A stretch of DNA of 64,000 nt from Kitasatospora gansuensis (GTDB lineage Bacteria > Actinomycetota > Actinomycetes > Streptomycetales > Streptomycetaceae), in NCBI RefSeq assembly GCF_014203705.1, contig NZ_JACHJR010000001.1:7626001-7690000 (forward strand). The letters run 5' to 3'. A program made the position numbers and the translations under genes. Each line of letters starts with the position of its first letter. Within the stretch, counting starts at the first letter, position 1. Positions 7,506 to 16,430 of this stretch are shown here, one piece after another. The notes below the pieces were generated by a model. It worked only from the letters and a program-made list of their open reading frames with translations, was not told the DNA's origin and searched no databases.

Positions 7506-8492
7506 ATGACCGCCAACCTGCCGCCGACACCACGTCGGATCGCCGCCGTCTGCCTGGCCGTACCCCTGCTGGTGGCCTTCGCACTCTGGGCCTTCACCTG
7601 GCCCGCCGCCCGCCTCGCCCCGCACGACCTGCCGATCGGGGTGGCCGGACCGGCTGCCGCCACCGCCCCGTTCGAGCAGCAACTGGCCTCCCATCAGGGC
7701 GCGTTCGAGATCCACCGGTACACCGATGGTGCCGCCGCCCGGGAGGCGGTGGAGAACCGGGAGGTCTACGGCGCAGTGGTGGCGGGCGAGGCCGGGCCGG
7801 AGCTGTACACCGCGTCGGCGGCCGGGCCGCTGGTGGCCCAACTGCTCCAGGGGGTCGGCGGAAAGGCGAAGCTGACCGACGTCGTCCCGGCACCGGCCGG
7901 GGACCCGCGTGGGGCCGTGTTCGGGGCGGGGCTGCTGCCGTTGGTGCTCGCCGGGATCGCGTCCGGAGCCCTGGTCACGCTGCTCCGGCTGCGCGGCGGC
8001 GCGGCCATCGGAGCGCTTCTCGGGGCGGCCGCGCTGACCGGCTTGGTCGCGGCGGCGATCGCCCACAGCTGGCTCGGCGCGCTGACCGGCAACTGGTCCG
8101 CCGAGGCGGGCGTCCTCGCCCTCACCACCCTCGCGGTCGGCGCCACCACCGCCGGCCTGGCCGCCCTGATCGGACCGCCCGGCATCGGCCTGACCGCCCT
8201 GCTGATGGTCCTGCTTGGCAACTCGTTCTCCGGAGTCACCTCCGCCCCCGAACTCCTGCCCGGCGCCGCCCGCGTGATCGGCGCCCAACTCCCACCGGGA
8301 GCAGCCGGCACCCTGCTCCGCTCCGTCGCCTTCTTCGACGGCGCGGCCGCCGCCGCCCCGCTGCTCACCCTCTCCCTCTGGGCGGGCCTCGGCCTCGCAG
8401 CAGTCGGCCTGGCCGCCGCCCGCCGCCGGCCGGCACCGGAGGCGGCCGCCCTGGCGGTCGGTGAGCCAGGCCAAGTGACGACGCCCGCCTGA
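7506..8492 (+). CDS. ABC-2/YhgE-type membrane protein
   Basis: The 328-residue integral membrane protein begins with a short cytoplasmic tail and one membrane span (AAVCLAVPLLVAFALWAF). A large outside domain of about 115 residues follows, and then about five more spans from residue 140 to the end (for example GLLPLVLAGIASGALVTLL and GIGLTALLMVLLGN). One span, an extracellular domain and a C-terminal span bundle fit the ABC-2 permease or YhgE/Pip superfamily. No ATP-binding subunit gene is beside it, so it may act alone or with a distant partner. Divergence from the TetR gene and the shared operators suggest regulated efflux or envelope defence. Confidence 0.7.
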   Translation: MTANLPPTPRRIAAVCLAVPLLVAFALWAFTWPAARLAPHDLPIGVAGPAAATAPFEQQLASHQGAFEIHRYTDGAAAREAVENREVYGAVVAGEAGPELYTASAAGPLVAQLLQGVGGKAKLTDVVPAPAGDPRGAVFGAGLLPLVLAGIASGALVTLLRLRGGAAIGALLGAAALTGLVAAAIAHSWLGALTGNWSAEAGVLALTTLAVGATTAGLAALIGPPGIGLTALLMVLLGNSFSGVTSAPELLPGAARVIGAQLPPGAAGTLLRSVAFFDGAAAAAPLLTLSLWAGLGLAAVGLAAARRRPAPEAAALAVGEPGQVTTPA

Positions 8493-8722
8493 CGAGCCGT
8501 CAAGCACGGCGGCATCCATGCACCGCAGCGTGGCCCGTCGGACGGCTCTCCTGACTGCCGCAAGCGGAGCACTGTCTCGGCTGCGCCAGGTGAGGACAAA
8601 GTGGTTGCGTACGGGACACAACAGGAACCAAGATCTTGACCAGGTCGGGGCGACACCGAGAGGGCGCCTCACACGGAGGTTGGCCGGGTAGGGGCGGATG
8701 CCCTCCTGTTGGGAAGGGTTGC

Positions 8723-10114
8723 ATGGCAACGGCGGGGTACGGCCGATACGAAGAGAGCCGGAGCGGCCGGCTCGTAGCAGCAGTCCATGCACGCGACGCC
8801 GAGCTGGTGCGTGCGCTGCTGGAAGAGGGAGCGGACCCCGACACGGTCGGCGAGGACGGGCTCCCGGTGTTGTGCGTAGCCGTGGCGGCGTACGACGAAC
8901 GGGTCGCCGAGGCGTTGGTGGAGGGCGGGGCCGACCAGTACCGATCCTTGCCTGACGGGACGACACCGCTGCTGCGGGCCGTCGATCTCGGCTCGCCGAC
9001 GATGGTCCTGACGCTCCTGCTCGACGAACCGCAGCTGCGAGTCCCGCAAGGCATGCAGGAGCGACTGCTCGCGTTGGCCAGGCACTGGTACGAGATCGGC
9101 GCAGCCGAGGAGTTGCGCCGCAGGACAGGTACACCCGGACCCGCTGCCGTACGCCTCATCCCCGACGGCGAGTACAACCGGATCGAGCAGATCTCCCTGG
9201 GTGAGCTCACCGTCCGGGCCGGGCACGGTGGCATCCTCACCTGGCTGGAGCGGGCCTTCCACATTCCGACACCGGTCGACGAGCTGGCGGCTCGTGCGCT
9301 CCGGTACCCCGACGAGGAGGACGCGGACTCGCACGGGGACTGGTTCGCGGCCTGCTTCACGCTCGGCGAGCGCCGCGACAAGGAGACCTGGGCGGCCGTG
9401 GCGGCCCTGCGCCACCACCCGTCGCCCGCCCACCGCGGGTTCCTGGCGGACGCCCTGGGCGTCGGAGGGGTCAGTGTCGGGACCGCAGGCCAGGACTGGT
9501 ACCCAGATGCGAGGAACCGGCTGCTCGCCGCCTGGGCGGCCGACGAGACGGACGGCAGGGTCCTCGCCAGGGTCCTCGCCGCCTACCCCGGCTGCAACGA
9601 AGGCCCCGACAGCGAGGCGCTCGGGCTCCGCTACGCCGACCACCCGGAGTCCCGCGTACGCAGCGAAGTTCCCTACTACCTCCACACGCACGGCGTCCCC
9701 CTGACACCGGCGGCCACCACCGCGCTGCTCGCCCTCGCGCGCGATCCCGAAGCCGAAGTACGCGCTGCCGTGTGCCACGTACTCGGCGGGGGACGTGACC
9801 TCACCTCCGAGACCAGGAACGCACTGCTCACCTTGGTCCGAGACCCGGAGGCCGGCGTGCGGGTAACCGCTGCGGTCGCCCTGTCCAGCTCGGGCGACCG
9901 GGAGCCCGCTGTCGCGGACGCGTTCGTGCTACTGCTCGACGAGGAGGATCAACTGCTGCGCCTGGAGGGCGCCTACGGTCTTGCCAAGCTGGACGATCCG
10001 CGGACCGGGGCAGCGAACGAGCGTGTTGGACCACTCGGCCCTGGCTTCGAGCACGACCACCGGGCGAGCGAGCTCTGGTATTGGACATGGCGCAACCGAC
10101 CCGACCAGGCTTGA
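8723..10114 (+). CDS. Ankyrin-repeat and HEAT-like repeat protein
   Basis: The 463-residue soluble protein has two or three ankyrin repeats near residues 15-105 (LVAAVHARDAELVRALLEEGADPDTVGEDG, PVLCVAVAAYDERVAEALVEGGAD and TTPLLRAVDLGS). A middle helical region follows, then HEAT-like repeats near residues 325-445 (LLALARDPEAEVRAAVCHVLGG and LVRDPEAGVRVTAAVALSSSG). Both repeat types make protein-protein surfaces, so this is likely an adaptor; no catalytic motif is seen. ATG 8723 is preceded by GGGAAGGG. The 230-bp gap before it holds nothing else that I can support. The leucine/aspartate-rich repeats make horizontal spread possible, but base composition is like that of its neighbours. Confidence 0.72.
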   Translation: MATAGYGRYEESRSGRLVAAVHARDAELVRALLEEGADPDTVGEDGLPVLCVAVAAYDERVAEALVEGGADQYRSLPDGTTPLLRAVDLGSPTMVLTLLLDEPQLRVPQGMQERLLALARHWYEIGAAEELRRRTGTPGPAAVRLIPDGEYNRIEQISLGELTVRAGHGGILTWLERAFHIPTPVDELAARALRYPDEEDADSHGDWFAACFTLGERRDKETWAAVAALRHHPSPAHRGFLADALGVGGVSVGTAGQDWYPDARNRLLAAWAADETDGRVLARVLAAYPGCNEGPDSEALGLRYADHPESRVRSEVPYYLHTHGVPLTPAATTALLALARDPEAEVRAAVCHVLGGGRDLTSETRNALLTLVRDPEAGVRVTAAVALSSSGDREPAVADAFVLLLDEEDQLLRLEGAYGLAKLDDPRTGAANERVGPLGPGFEHDHRASELWYWTWRNRPDQA

Positions 10115-10150
10115 CCGATTCGCGCTGCAGATGGGTGTTGCGCCGCGGCT

Positions 10151-10181
10151 GGGCCCGCGAGGCCGGGTGGCTCGCGGGCCC
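10151..10181. terminator. Hairpin terminator
   Basis: An 11-bp perfect stem (GGGCCCGCGAG and its complement) with a 9-nt loop lies between the convergent ankyrin-repeat gene (ends 10114) and the small peptide gene (ends 10199 on the other strand). It could serve both. Confidence 0.72.
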
Positions 10182-10198
10182 CGTGCTTGGCCGGTCAC

Positions 10199-10306
10199 TT
10201 ACATCCAGATACAGATGCCGCTGTCGCGGCTGGTGGCCGCGTGCGCAGGGGTGGCGATGAGCAGCAGGCCGATCGTCAGGGCCATGCCGAGAGCGAGCTT
10301 CTTCAC
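10199..10306 (-). CDS. Predicted secreted small peptide (35 aa)
   Basis: A GTG at 10306, with AGGGAAG nine bases upstream, opens a 35-codon frame ending TAA. Residues 1-23 form a textbook Sec signal: VKKLALGMA, a hydrophobic core LTIGLLLIATP, then AHA as a signal-peptidase site. The predicted mature peptide is only about 12 residues (ATSRDSGICIWM) with one cysteine. The gene lies downstream of the SARP-NB-ARC-TPR regulator on the same strand, 178 bases away. A 27-nt palindrome lies at its likely promoter, next to TCTAAT as a -10 box. Small exported peptides beside TPR regulators act as signals in Gram-positive RRNPP systems; that role here is inference. It could also be an unrelated secreted peptide. 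Confidence 0.6.
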   Translation of the reverse strand: MKKLALGMALTIGLLLIATPAHAATSRDSGICIWM

Positions 10307-10363
10307 GTTGCTGTTCTTCCCTTTCAGGGATGACTTGCGTAGCGCGGACCTGAGTGATTAGAT

Positions 10364-10390
10364 TCAGAGGATGGTCGGACCATCCTCTGA
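10364..10390. promoter_or_regulatory. 27-nt palindrome upstream of peptide gene
   Basis: Thirteen-base arms (TCAGAGGATGGTC and its complement) flank a single central base. On the minus strand it is followed directly by TCTAAT (10362-10357), a fair -10 box for the peptide gene, so the palindrome would cover the -35 region. It might be an operator. Because it also lies 95 bases after the regulator stop, it could instead be a terminator hairpin, although no T-run follows. Confidence 0.55.
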
Positions 10391-10484
10391 TGGATCATCA
10401 GGCCGCGACAGTAGCGCGCGAGTTCGGGCGCGGCAAAATCGCTCGAGAGGCTGGGTGAGTGGTGATCAAAAGCGAAAGATCATG

Positions 10485-13400
10485 TCACTGAATCGGTCGA
10501 AGACAAGCGCGAAGATAGTCTGATTCGCCGAGGTCCAATGATGAGCCGAGGGCCACTGCTCGCTGCCACATCGCCTGGGCCTCCGAGGGGCGGCCGAACC
10601 GGAGCAGGGCGGCAGCCAGACTGTCGGCAGCTTCGGCCTCCGCGCCGGGAAGCCGGGTCGCGCGGGCCAGGGTCACGGCGGCGCCGAGGTGTTGGGTGGC
10701 CTGGCGCAGGTGCCCGAGTGCAGTCTCGGCCCGACCCGCGCCGCGTAGGGCGATGATCTCCTCGTGGACGGCCCCGACCTCGTGGGCGACCTGGGCGGCC
10801 TCGGTGAAGCGGTCGACGGCGTCGCGAGGCCGATCGGCGCGCAGGTAGGTGCCACCGAGGATGTTCAGTGTTTTGACGACGTGTTGGCGGTCGTCGAGCT
10901 GCCGGAAGGTCTCCAGGCCGGCCTGACACAGTCGGACGGCGGTAAGGAGCTCTTCAGGGAGGGGCAGGGTTTCGGCCAGATTGATGCGGATCATGGCGCG
11001 ATCGGAATCGGTGCCGGAGATTCTGCTCAGGGTGAGCGACTCCTCGAAGGTCCGCCGGGCCGACTGCTGGTCGCCCATTTCCAGATAGACGTTGCCGATG
11101 TTGTTGAGGGCCTGTCCCTCTTTCCGGATATCGCCGCTGCGCCGTGCTTCGGAGAGCGCTTCGAAGAACGCGACGAGCGCCTCCGCCGGCTCGGAGAGAT
11201 GGAGCAGGATGATGCCGTGCCCGTTGGAGTACCTGATCCGGTTGGCTCGGTTGATCGGCAGGGTCAGGGCCTTCCGCTGCAGATCCAGTGCGGTCTCGTA
11301 CTCGCCGGTGCGCAGGTGCAGTCGGGCCAGTTGGGTGAGGGCCTCGGCCTCGCCCTCCGGGTCTCTCGCCGCCCGGGTCAGCGCGAGTGCCCGCTCGCCT
11401 GCCTCTCCGGCCAGGGAGTTGCGGGAGGTGTTCGAGTAGCTGACGCTCAGGTCGATCCGGCTGCGGCCCTCGGCGCGGCGGTTCCCGACGGTCCGCCAGT
11501 GGGCGGACGAGGCGTGGTGCATCTCCGCAGCCGCCACCCAGTGCCCTTCCTGGCGGAGGAACTCGGCCAGGACATGGGAGAGTTGAGCGGCCTCGACCAT
11601 CAGTCCGGCGCCCCGGGCCTGCAGCTCGGTCGCCACCAGGGCTGCACACGACTCGGTGAGCCAGTGGTGCGGATCCGCCTCATCGGTCCAGTGCGGATCA
11701 GTGCCCTCGATGCCGGTGACGGGAAGCCTGGGTCGGCCGGGGTAGAGGATGCGATCGGCCTGGTCGGCGAGCCGGATACAGGTGAGAACCAAGCGGCGGA
11801 CGGCTGCCTCGCGTTCGCCGGTGGGCTCCTCGCGTTGGGCCAGGGTGCGCGCGTACTCGCCGAGCAGGTCGTGGAAGCGATAGCGCTCGGGGGAGATCTC
11901 TTGCAGCAGGTGGCAGTTGAGCAGGCTTTCGATGATCCTCTCGGATTGGCCGCCCGGTCTGCCGATCAGGGCCTCGGCCTCGAAGGAGCCGAAATCCGGC
12001 CCCGGGTGCAGGCCGAGACGACGAAATCCCGAGCGCTGATCCCCACTGAGGGCCAGGTACGACATCTCGAACACCCGTGCCACGTCACGGAATTCGTCCC
12101 GGATCTCACCCAGGCGGCCGGGCTCGCGGGCCAGTCGGCGGGCCAGGCGCTCCAGGGTCCAGGTCGGTCTGCCCTTGAGGCGGGCGGCCCCGATCGCGAG
12201 AGCGAGCGGTAACTGGCCCAAGCGCGCGACGATGTCGCCGACCTGGGCGATGTCGTCGGTTCGCTCCTGGCCGACCAGGTGACGGAACAGGGCGATCGAC
12301 TCGGCTTCGGGCAGCAGATCGAGGAAATGGGTGTGCGCACCGGAGAGTTCGGTGAGTCGGTGCCGACTGGTCAGCAGGGCTGTCGAGGAGGGCGAGTCGG
12401 GCAACAGCGGACGGACCTGCTCCGGGCTGGCGACATCGTCCAGGATCACCACCATGCGGCGGGCGGCGAGTTCGGTCCGCCAGCGCGTACTGAGCTCGGC
12501 GGTGTCGGCATGCAGGGAGTCGGCTGGAGCGCCGAGGGTGCGGAGCAGGAAGAGCAGTGCGGAGTGGGTGGGGAGCGGCGGCGACTGGGGTGTGGAATGG
12601 CCTTGGAGGCTGAGGTAGATCCGACCGTCGGGGTAGCGGGACTGGAGGCGATCGGCGGCGTGCAGGGCCAGTTCGGTCTTTCCGACCCCGGGCATGCCGG
12701 AGAGGACCTGGATCCTTGCCCGCTGCCGGTCGGCCTCGGCGACCTGGGCCAGCACGTCGTCCCGGCCGATCAGGTGGCTCATGCCGGGAAGATTGGAGAG
12801 CGCCGTGGACCGGTGCGATGTGCCGCGTGGAGCCGGCTGCCGGTCCGGCAGGAGCTCGGCCACCGGGGCCTGGTTCAGGATGCGGTCGTGGAGGTGGGTG
12901 AGCTGGGGGCCCGGGTCGGTGCCGAGCTCGTTGAGGAGATGGTGGCGGACCCGTTGGAAGGTGGTCAGGGCGTCGCCGGGGCGCCCGGCGCCGTAGAGGG
13001 CGATCAGCAGGTGGCCGGCCAGCGATTCGTTGCCGGGGTGCTGGTCGAGCTGGCGGGAGAGTTCGGGGACCAGGTCGGTGAAGCGGCCGAGGCGGAGCTC
13101 GATCGGGTAGCGGTGCAGGGTGGTCGCGAGCCGCTGCTCGGCCATCCTGGTGCGGGTGGCCTGGGCCCAGAGGCCGGGCAGGCCGGCCAGGGCCTCGCCG
13201 TGCCAGAGGGCCTCGGCCTGGTCGAAGGCGGCCAGGGCGGCCCGGTCGTCGCCCGCCTCGGCCAGGGTTCTGGCACGGGCGGCCGCCCGCAGGTAACGGT
13301 GCCAGTCGACCGCGGTCCGGTCGGCCTCCAGGGTGTAGGTGCGCGGACCGCTGGTGACCTCCGGGGCGGGGCCGTCCGAGCCGGTCTGCTCGATTGCGTC

Positions 13401-13625
13401 GCGGAAGGCCCGGCGGAGTCTGGAGACGTAACTGTAGAGCAGGGCCAGGGCGTTGGCGGGTGGCTCGTCGTCCCAGACCCGCTGGGTCAGCACGTCGTGC
13501 GAGACCGCCTTGCCGAGGTCGTGGGCGAGCGCCGCGAGCACCGCCCGCTCGCGGTTCGAGCGGAGGGGGACGAGCTGGGCCGCGGCGCGGATCTCCACTG
13601 CGCCGAACAGACGAATCGTCAGCAT
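10485..13625 (-). CDS. SARP-family regulator with NB-ARC and TPR domains (AfsR-like)
   Basis: The 1046-residue protein has the AfsR layout. Residues 1-100 are an OmpR-type winged helix (LRSNRERAVLAALAHDLGKAVSH, then NALALLYSYVSRLRRAF). Residues 105-250 are the bacterial transcriptional activation domain. An NB-ARC ATPase follows, with Walker A GMPGVGKTE at 310-318, Walker B MVVILDDV and the sensor LLTSRHRL. From about residue 660 the protein is TPR repeats (GQALNNIGNVYLEMGDQQSA is a clear one). Such proteins activate secondary-metabolite or developmental genes; ATP binding and the TPR part usually gate activity. It starts at ATG 13625, divergent from another NB-ARC-TPR gene, and is followed on its own strand by the small secreted peptide gene. 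The target genes are not evident in the window. Confidence 0.88.
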   Translation of the reverse strand: MLTIRLFGAVEIRAAAQLVPLRSNRERAVLAALAHDLGKAVSHDVLTQRVWDDEPPANALALLYSYVSRLRRAFRDAIEQTGSDGPAPEVTSGPRTYTLEADRTAVDWHRYLRAAARARTLAEAGDDRAALAAFDQAEALWHGEALAGLPGLWAQATRTRMAEQRLATTLHRYPIELRLGRFTDLVPELSRQLDQHPGNESLAGHLLIALYGAGRPGDALTTFQRVRHHLLNELGTDPGPQLTHLHDRILNQAPVAELLPDRQPAPRGTSHRSTALSNLPGMSHLIGRDDVLAQVAEADRQRARIQVLSGMPGVGKTELALHAADRLQSRYPDGRIYLSLQGHSTPQSPPLPTHSALLFLLRTLGAPADSLHADTAELSTRWRTELAARRMVVILDDVASPEQVRPLLPDSPSSTALLTSRHRLTELSGAHTHFLDLLPEAESIALFRHLVGQERTDDIAQVGDIVARLGQLPLALAIGAARLKGRPTWTLERLARRLAREPGRLGEIRDEFRDVARVFEMSYLALSGDQRSGFRRLGLHPGPDFGSFEAEALIGRPGGQSERIIESLLNCHLLQEISPERYRFHDLLGEYARTLAQREEPTGEREAAVRRLVLTCIRLADQADRILYPGRPRLPVTGIEGTDPHWTDEADPHHWLTESCAALVATELQARGAGLMVEAAQLSHVLAEFLRQEGHWVAAAEMHHASSAHWRTVGNRRAEGRSRIDLSVSYSNTSRNSLAGEAGERALALTRAARDPEGEAEALTQLARLHLRTGEYETALDLQRKALTLPINRANRIRYSNGHGIILLHLSEPAEALVAFFEALSEARRSGDIRKEGQALNNIGNVYLEMGDQQSARRTFEESLTLSRISGTDSDRAMIRINLAETLPLPEELLTAVRLCQAGLETFRQLDDRQHVVKTLNILGGTYLRADRPRDAVDRFTEAAQVAHEVGAVHEEIIALRGAGRAETALGHLRQATQHLGAAVTLARATRLPGAEAEAADSLAAALLRFGRPSEAQAMWQRAVALGSSLDLGESDYLRACLRPIQ

Positions 13626-13824
13626 GGGCCCCCCAATGTCTGGTTATCGCTCACATCTTTATGGGAGCATGACACGGGCCGGGAAGTCGAGACATACCAC
13701 TTGACCACAGGAGGCAGCGGAGTTCCGGAGAATTCGTCAACTGCCGGTGAATCACCTGCTATTCGCGGTAAACGGCCCCGGCCGGTCCGCTTCGGGTGAC
13801 GGGCAGTGATCGGGGGAGAGGCCA

Positions 13825-16107
13825 GTGCAGCCACTGACGAACGCGTCACTGACCGCCGCGCTGCGGTCGGCCACCAGCGAGCAGCTCGACCAACTGGAGC
13901 CGCTGACAGGCAAGTTGCGCAGGCCGCTGACAGACGACCAGTGTGACGAGATCGCCCGGACGGTGCTGGCGGGAACACCCGGACTGGTGACGGGAATTGC
14001 GGTCTGGGTGGCGATGGTGAGTTCGGACGTGAACAACTCGATCTCCGGTTCGGCGCAGTTCACCGGCACCACCGTGCAGGCCCGCGAGATCCACGGCGGA
14101 ATTCACGTCCGAGTAGAATCACCCGCGCTGCCGACGCCACGTCAACTACTGCCCATTCCCAGCCATTTCACCGGACGGTCGGAGGAGCTGTGCCGGCTGG
14201 ACCGGATGGCCGACCCCGCCGGACCGGTGCTGGTGGTGGTGACCGGACCGGCCGGCGTGGGCAAGACCGCTCTCGGGTCGTACTGGCTGCGCGGTCTGGC
14301 GGCGGAGTACCCGGACGGCCAGCTGTACGCGGATCTGCGCGGACACGCACCGGAGGGGCCGACCGATCCGACCGAGGTGCTCGGTGGTTTCCTGCGGGCG
14401 TTCGGGGTCAGCCCTGTGCCGTCCGAGCTGGCCGAACAGGCCGCTCTCTGGCGCTCGTTGACCGCGCGGCGACGGCTGATCCTGATGCTCGACAACGCGG
14501 TGAGCGCCGCGCAGGTCCGGCCACTGCGGCCCGGGTCGGACGGTGGCGTGGTGCTGGTGACCAGCCGGCTGCGGCTGACCGGCCTGGCGCTGGACGGCGC
14601 GGACTTCCTGCCGCTCGGACTGCTGGCCCCCGAGGCGGGGACCGAACTGCTCCGGAGCCGGATCGGCACCGGACGGATCGAGGCCGAACCGGACTCCGCC
14701 CGGCAGGTGGTGGACCGGTGCGGCGGCCTGCCGCTGGCACTCTGTGTGGCTGCCGCCCGGCTGGCGGCCCGGCCGGCCCAGGCCATCTCGGTCACCGCCG
14801 CCGCGCTGGGACGGGACACCGACCGGCTGGGCACGCTCAGGATCGGGGACGAGGACGCCGTCCAAGGCGCGCTGGACGCTTCCCGCCGCCTGCTCTCCCC
14901 GGCAGCGCGGCGGCTGTACGGGCTCCTCGGCCGGCTGCCGTTCGCCGAGTTCGGCCGGGAACTGGCCACCGCCGTGGGCGGATCGGCAGCCGAGGCGGAC
15001 GACGCGTTGGAGGAGCTGACGGAGGTTCACCTGCTGGAGGAGACCGGCCGCGAGCGGTTGAAGTTCCACGACCTGGTCCGGCTGCACGCCCGGGGCACCG
15101 ACCCGGGCGGGGTGGACGCCGTGCGCCGGGCGGTGGACTGGTACCTCGCCGTCGCGACCGCGGCGGAGACACTGATCAGCCCCAACCACCGCTCGATGGC
15201 GCGGAGTTACGCGGAGCAGCTGCCCAGGCCGGTGCCGTTCGGCGATGAGCCGGGGGCGCTGGCCTGGCTGGACGCCGAGCAGTTCCAGCTGATGACCGCG
15301 CTGCGGACGGCGGCCGAGGCGGACTGGCACCCGACGGTCTGGCAACTGGCCGACGCGATGTGGCCGTTGTTCCTGCGGCTGCGCCCGTACGCGCTCTGGA
15401 TCGAGGCTCACGAGCGGGGCCTCGCCGCGGCACGCGCCGCCGCTGATCCGGCGGCCGAGGCCCGGATGCTGACCTCCGGCGCGGCGGGGCTGCGCAACGC
15501 GGGCCGGCTGGTGGAGGCGGCGGAGTGGTACCGGCAGGCGCTCGCGCTGGCCGAGCGCTCGGGTGACCCGAGGAGCGGGTCGCAGGCGCGGAACGGGCTC
15601 GGGCAGCTGGCCCGGCTGGCGGGCCGACCGGCCGAGGCGGTCGGGCACTTCGAGCAGGCCGTGGCGCTGCGGGAGGGGATCGGCCACGACCGGGGCGCAG
15701 CCGTTTTCCGGATCTCGCTGGCCGAGGCCAGGCTCGCCCTGGACGAGCACCCGGAGGCCGTCCGGCTGCTCGAACTGGCCCGGGCGCAGCTGCTGGCCGT
15801 ACCGGACCGGTACGAGGCGGCCAGGGCGCTGGCCCTGCTCGGCCGGGCGAACGGCACGGTGGACCCGGAGCTCGCCGAGCGCCATCTGCGGGCGGCGATC
15901 GACGAGTTCCGGGCCTGTGGGTCGCGGCACTGGGAGGCCCGCTGCCACGAACTGCTGGGCGAACTGGCCGGATCGACGGGAGATCCGGCCGAACAGCGGG
16001 CGCGCTACGAGCACGCGCTCGAGCTCTACCGGGCGGTGCGGGCGCCGGATGTCGACCGGCTGACCGAGAGGCTCGTGGAACTCTCGGCCCGCAGGGTCAG
16101 CGACTGA
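13825..16107 (+). CDS. STAND-type NB-ARC and TPR protein without DNA-binding domain
   Basis: The 760-residue product begins with about 60 helical residues, then a short linker SGSAQFTGTTVQAREIHGGIH. That glycine-rich 'VQAR-IHGG' element is typical of actinomycete STAND proteins. An NB-ARC module follows: Walker [11 protein letters not shown] at 141-150, Walker B RLILMLDNA, VLVTSRLRL and a GLPLAL helix. TPR-like repeats occupy roughly residues 520-745 (GLRNAGRLVEAAEWYRQALALAERSGD, then RNGLGQLARLAGRPAEAVGHFEQAVAL). Without a recognised effector domain it may act as a sensor or scaffold. GTG 13825 has GGGGGAGAG upstream. Divergence from the SARP gene suggests shared regulation. Its final 82 bases overlap a convergent small gene. 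Confidence 0.83.
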   Translation: MQPLTNASLTAALRSATSEQLDQLEPLTGKLRRPLTDDQCDEIARTVLAGTPGLVTGIAVWVAMVSSDVNNSISGSAQFTGTTVQAREIHGGIHVRVESPALPTPRQLLPIPSHFTGRSEELCRLDRMADPAGPVLVVVTGPAGVGKTALGSYWLRGLAAEYPDGQLYADLRGHAPEGPTDPTEVLGGFLRAFGVSPVPSELAEQAALWRSLTARRRLILMLDNAVSAAQVRPLRPGSDGGVVLVTSRLRLTGLALDGADFLPLGLLAPEAGTELLRSRIGTGRIEAEPDSARQVVDRCGGLPLALCVAAARLAARPAQAISVTAAALGRDTDRLGTLRIGDEDAVQGALDASRRLLSPAARRLYGLLGRLPFAEFGRELATAVGGSAAEADDALEELTEVHLLEETGRERLKFHDLVRLHARGTDPGGVDAVRRAVDWYLAVATAAETLISPNHRSMARSYAEQLPRPVPFGDEPGALAWLDAEQFQLMTALRTAAEADWHPTVWQLADAMWPLFLRLRPYALWIEAHERGLAAARAAADPAAEARMLTSGAAGLRNAGRLVEAAEWYRQALALAERSGDPRSGSQARNGLGQLARLAGRPAEAVGHFEQAVALREGIGHDRGAAVFRISLAEARLALDEHPEAVRLLELARAQLLAVPDRYEAARALALLGRANGTVDPELAERHLRAAIDEFRACGSRHWEARCHELLGELAGSTGDPAEQRARYEHALELYRAVRAPDVDRLTERLVELSARRVSD

Positions 16108-16430
16108 CGCTCCGCCAGCACCACCGAGAGCAGCGCGGGCCGTCCGAGGACCAGCCAGGTGTGCACCAACGACCCGGCCTGCCAGGCTGGTTGGGCGGTC
16201 ACGGTGATCAGGCCGACCGGGGTCGCGGCCCAGACCGCGCCACCCGGGGCCGGTACCGCGACCACCCGGCAGCCCGGGTGGCGGCGCAGCGTGAGCGCCG
16301 CCTCGGCGGCCGGGCGCGGCTCGGTGGCGGTCAGCACGTCCGCCCAGTGCAGCCCGGGGGAGCCGTGGTCGACGGCGAGGCGCAGGTGCTCGTCCACCAG
16401 GACGCCGCCGGACATCACCCGGACGATCAC
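16026..16430 (-). CDS. Hypothetical protein coupled to transferase gene
   Basis: The GTG at 16430 overlaps the TGA of the preceding transferase gene (GTGA), which indicates translational coupling. The 134-residue product has strand-rich sequence (GGVLVDEHLRLAVDHG, CRVVAVPAPGGAVWAATPVGLITVTAQPAW, SLVHTWLVLGRPALLSVVLAERQSL), with no known motif or signal peptide. The last 27 or so residues lie opposite the 3' end of the NB-ARC-TPR gene and look less protein-like. The upstream open frame to 18614 is antisense material and is not used. The function is unknown; its place suggests work with the transferase. Confidence 0.55.
   Translation of the reverse strand: MIVRVMSGGVLVDEHLRLAVDHGSPGLHWADVLTATEPRPAAEAALTLRRHPGCRVVAVPAPGGAVWAATPVGLITVTAQPAWQAGSLVHTWLVLGRPALLSVVLAERQSLTLRAESSTSLSVSRSTSGARTAR

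Noticed and set aside
8719-10114. Plasmid or phage origin for the ankyrin-repeat gene
   Set aside because: No integrase, attachment site or change in base composition is visible around it.
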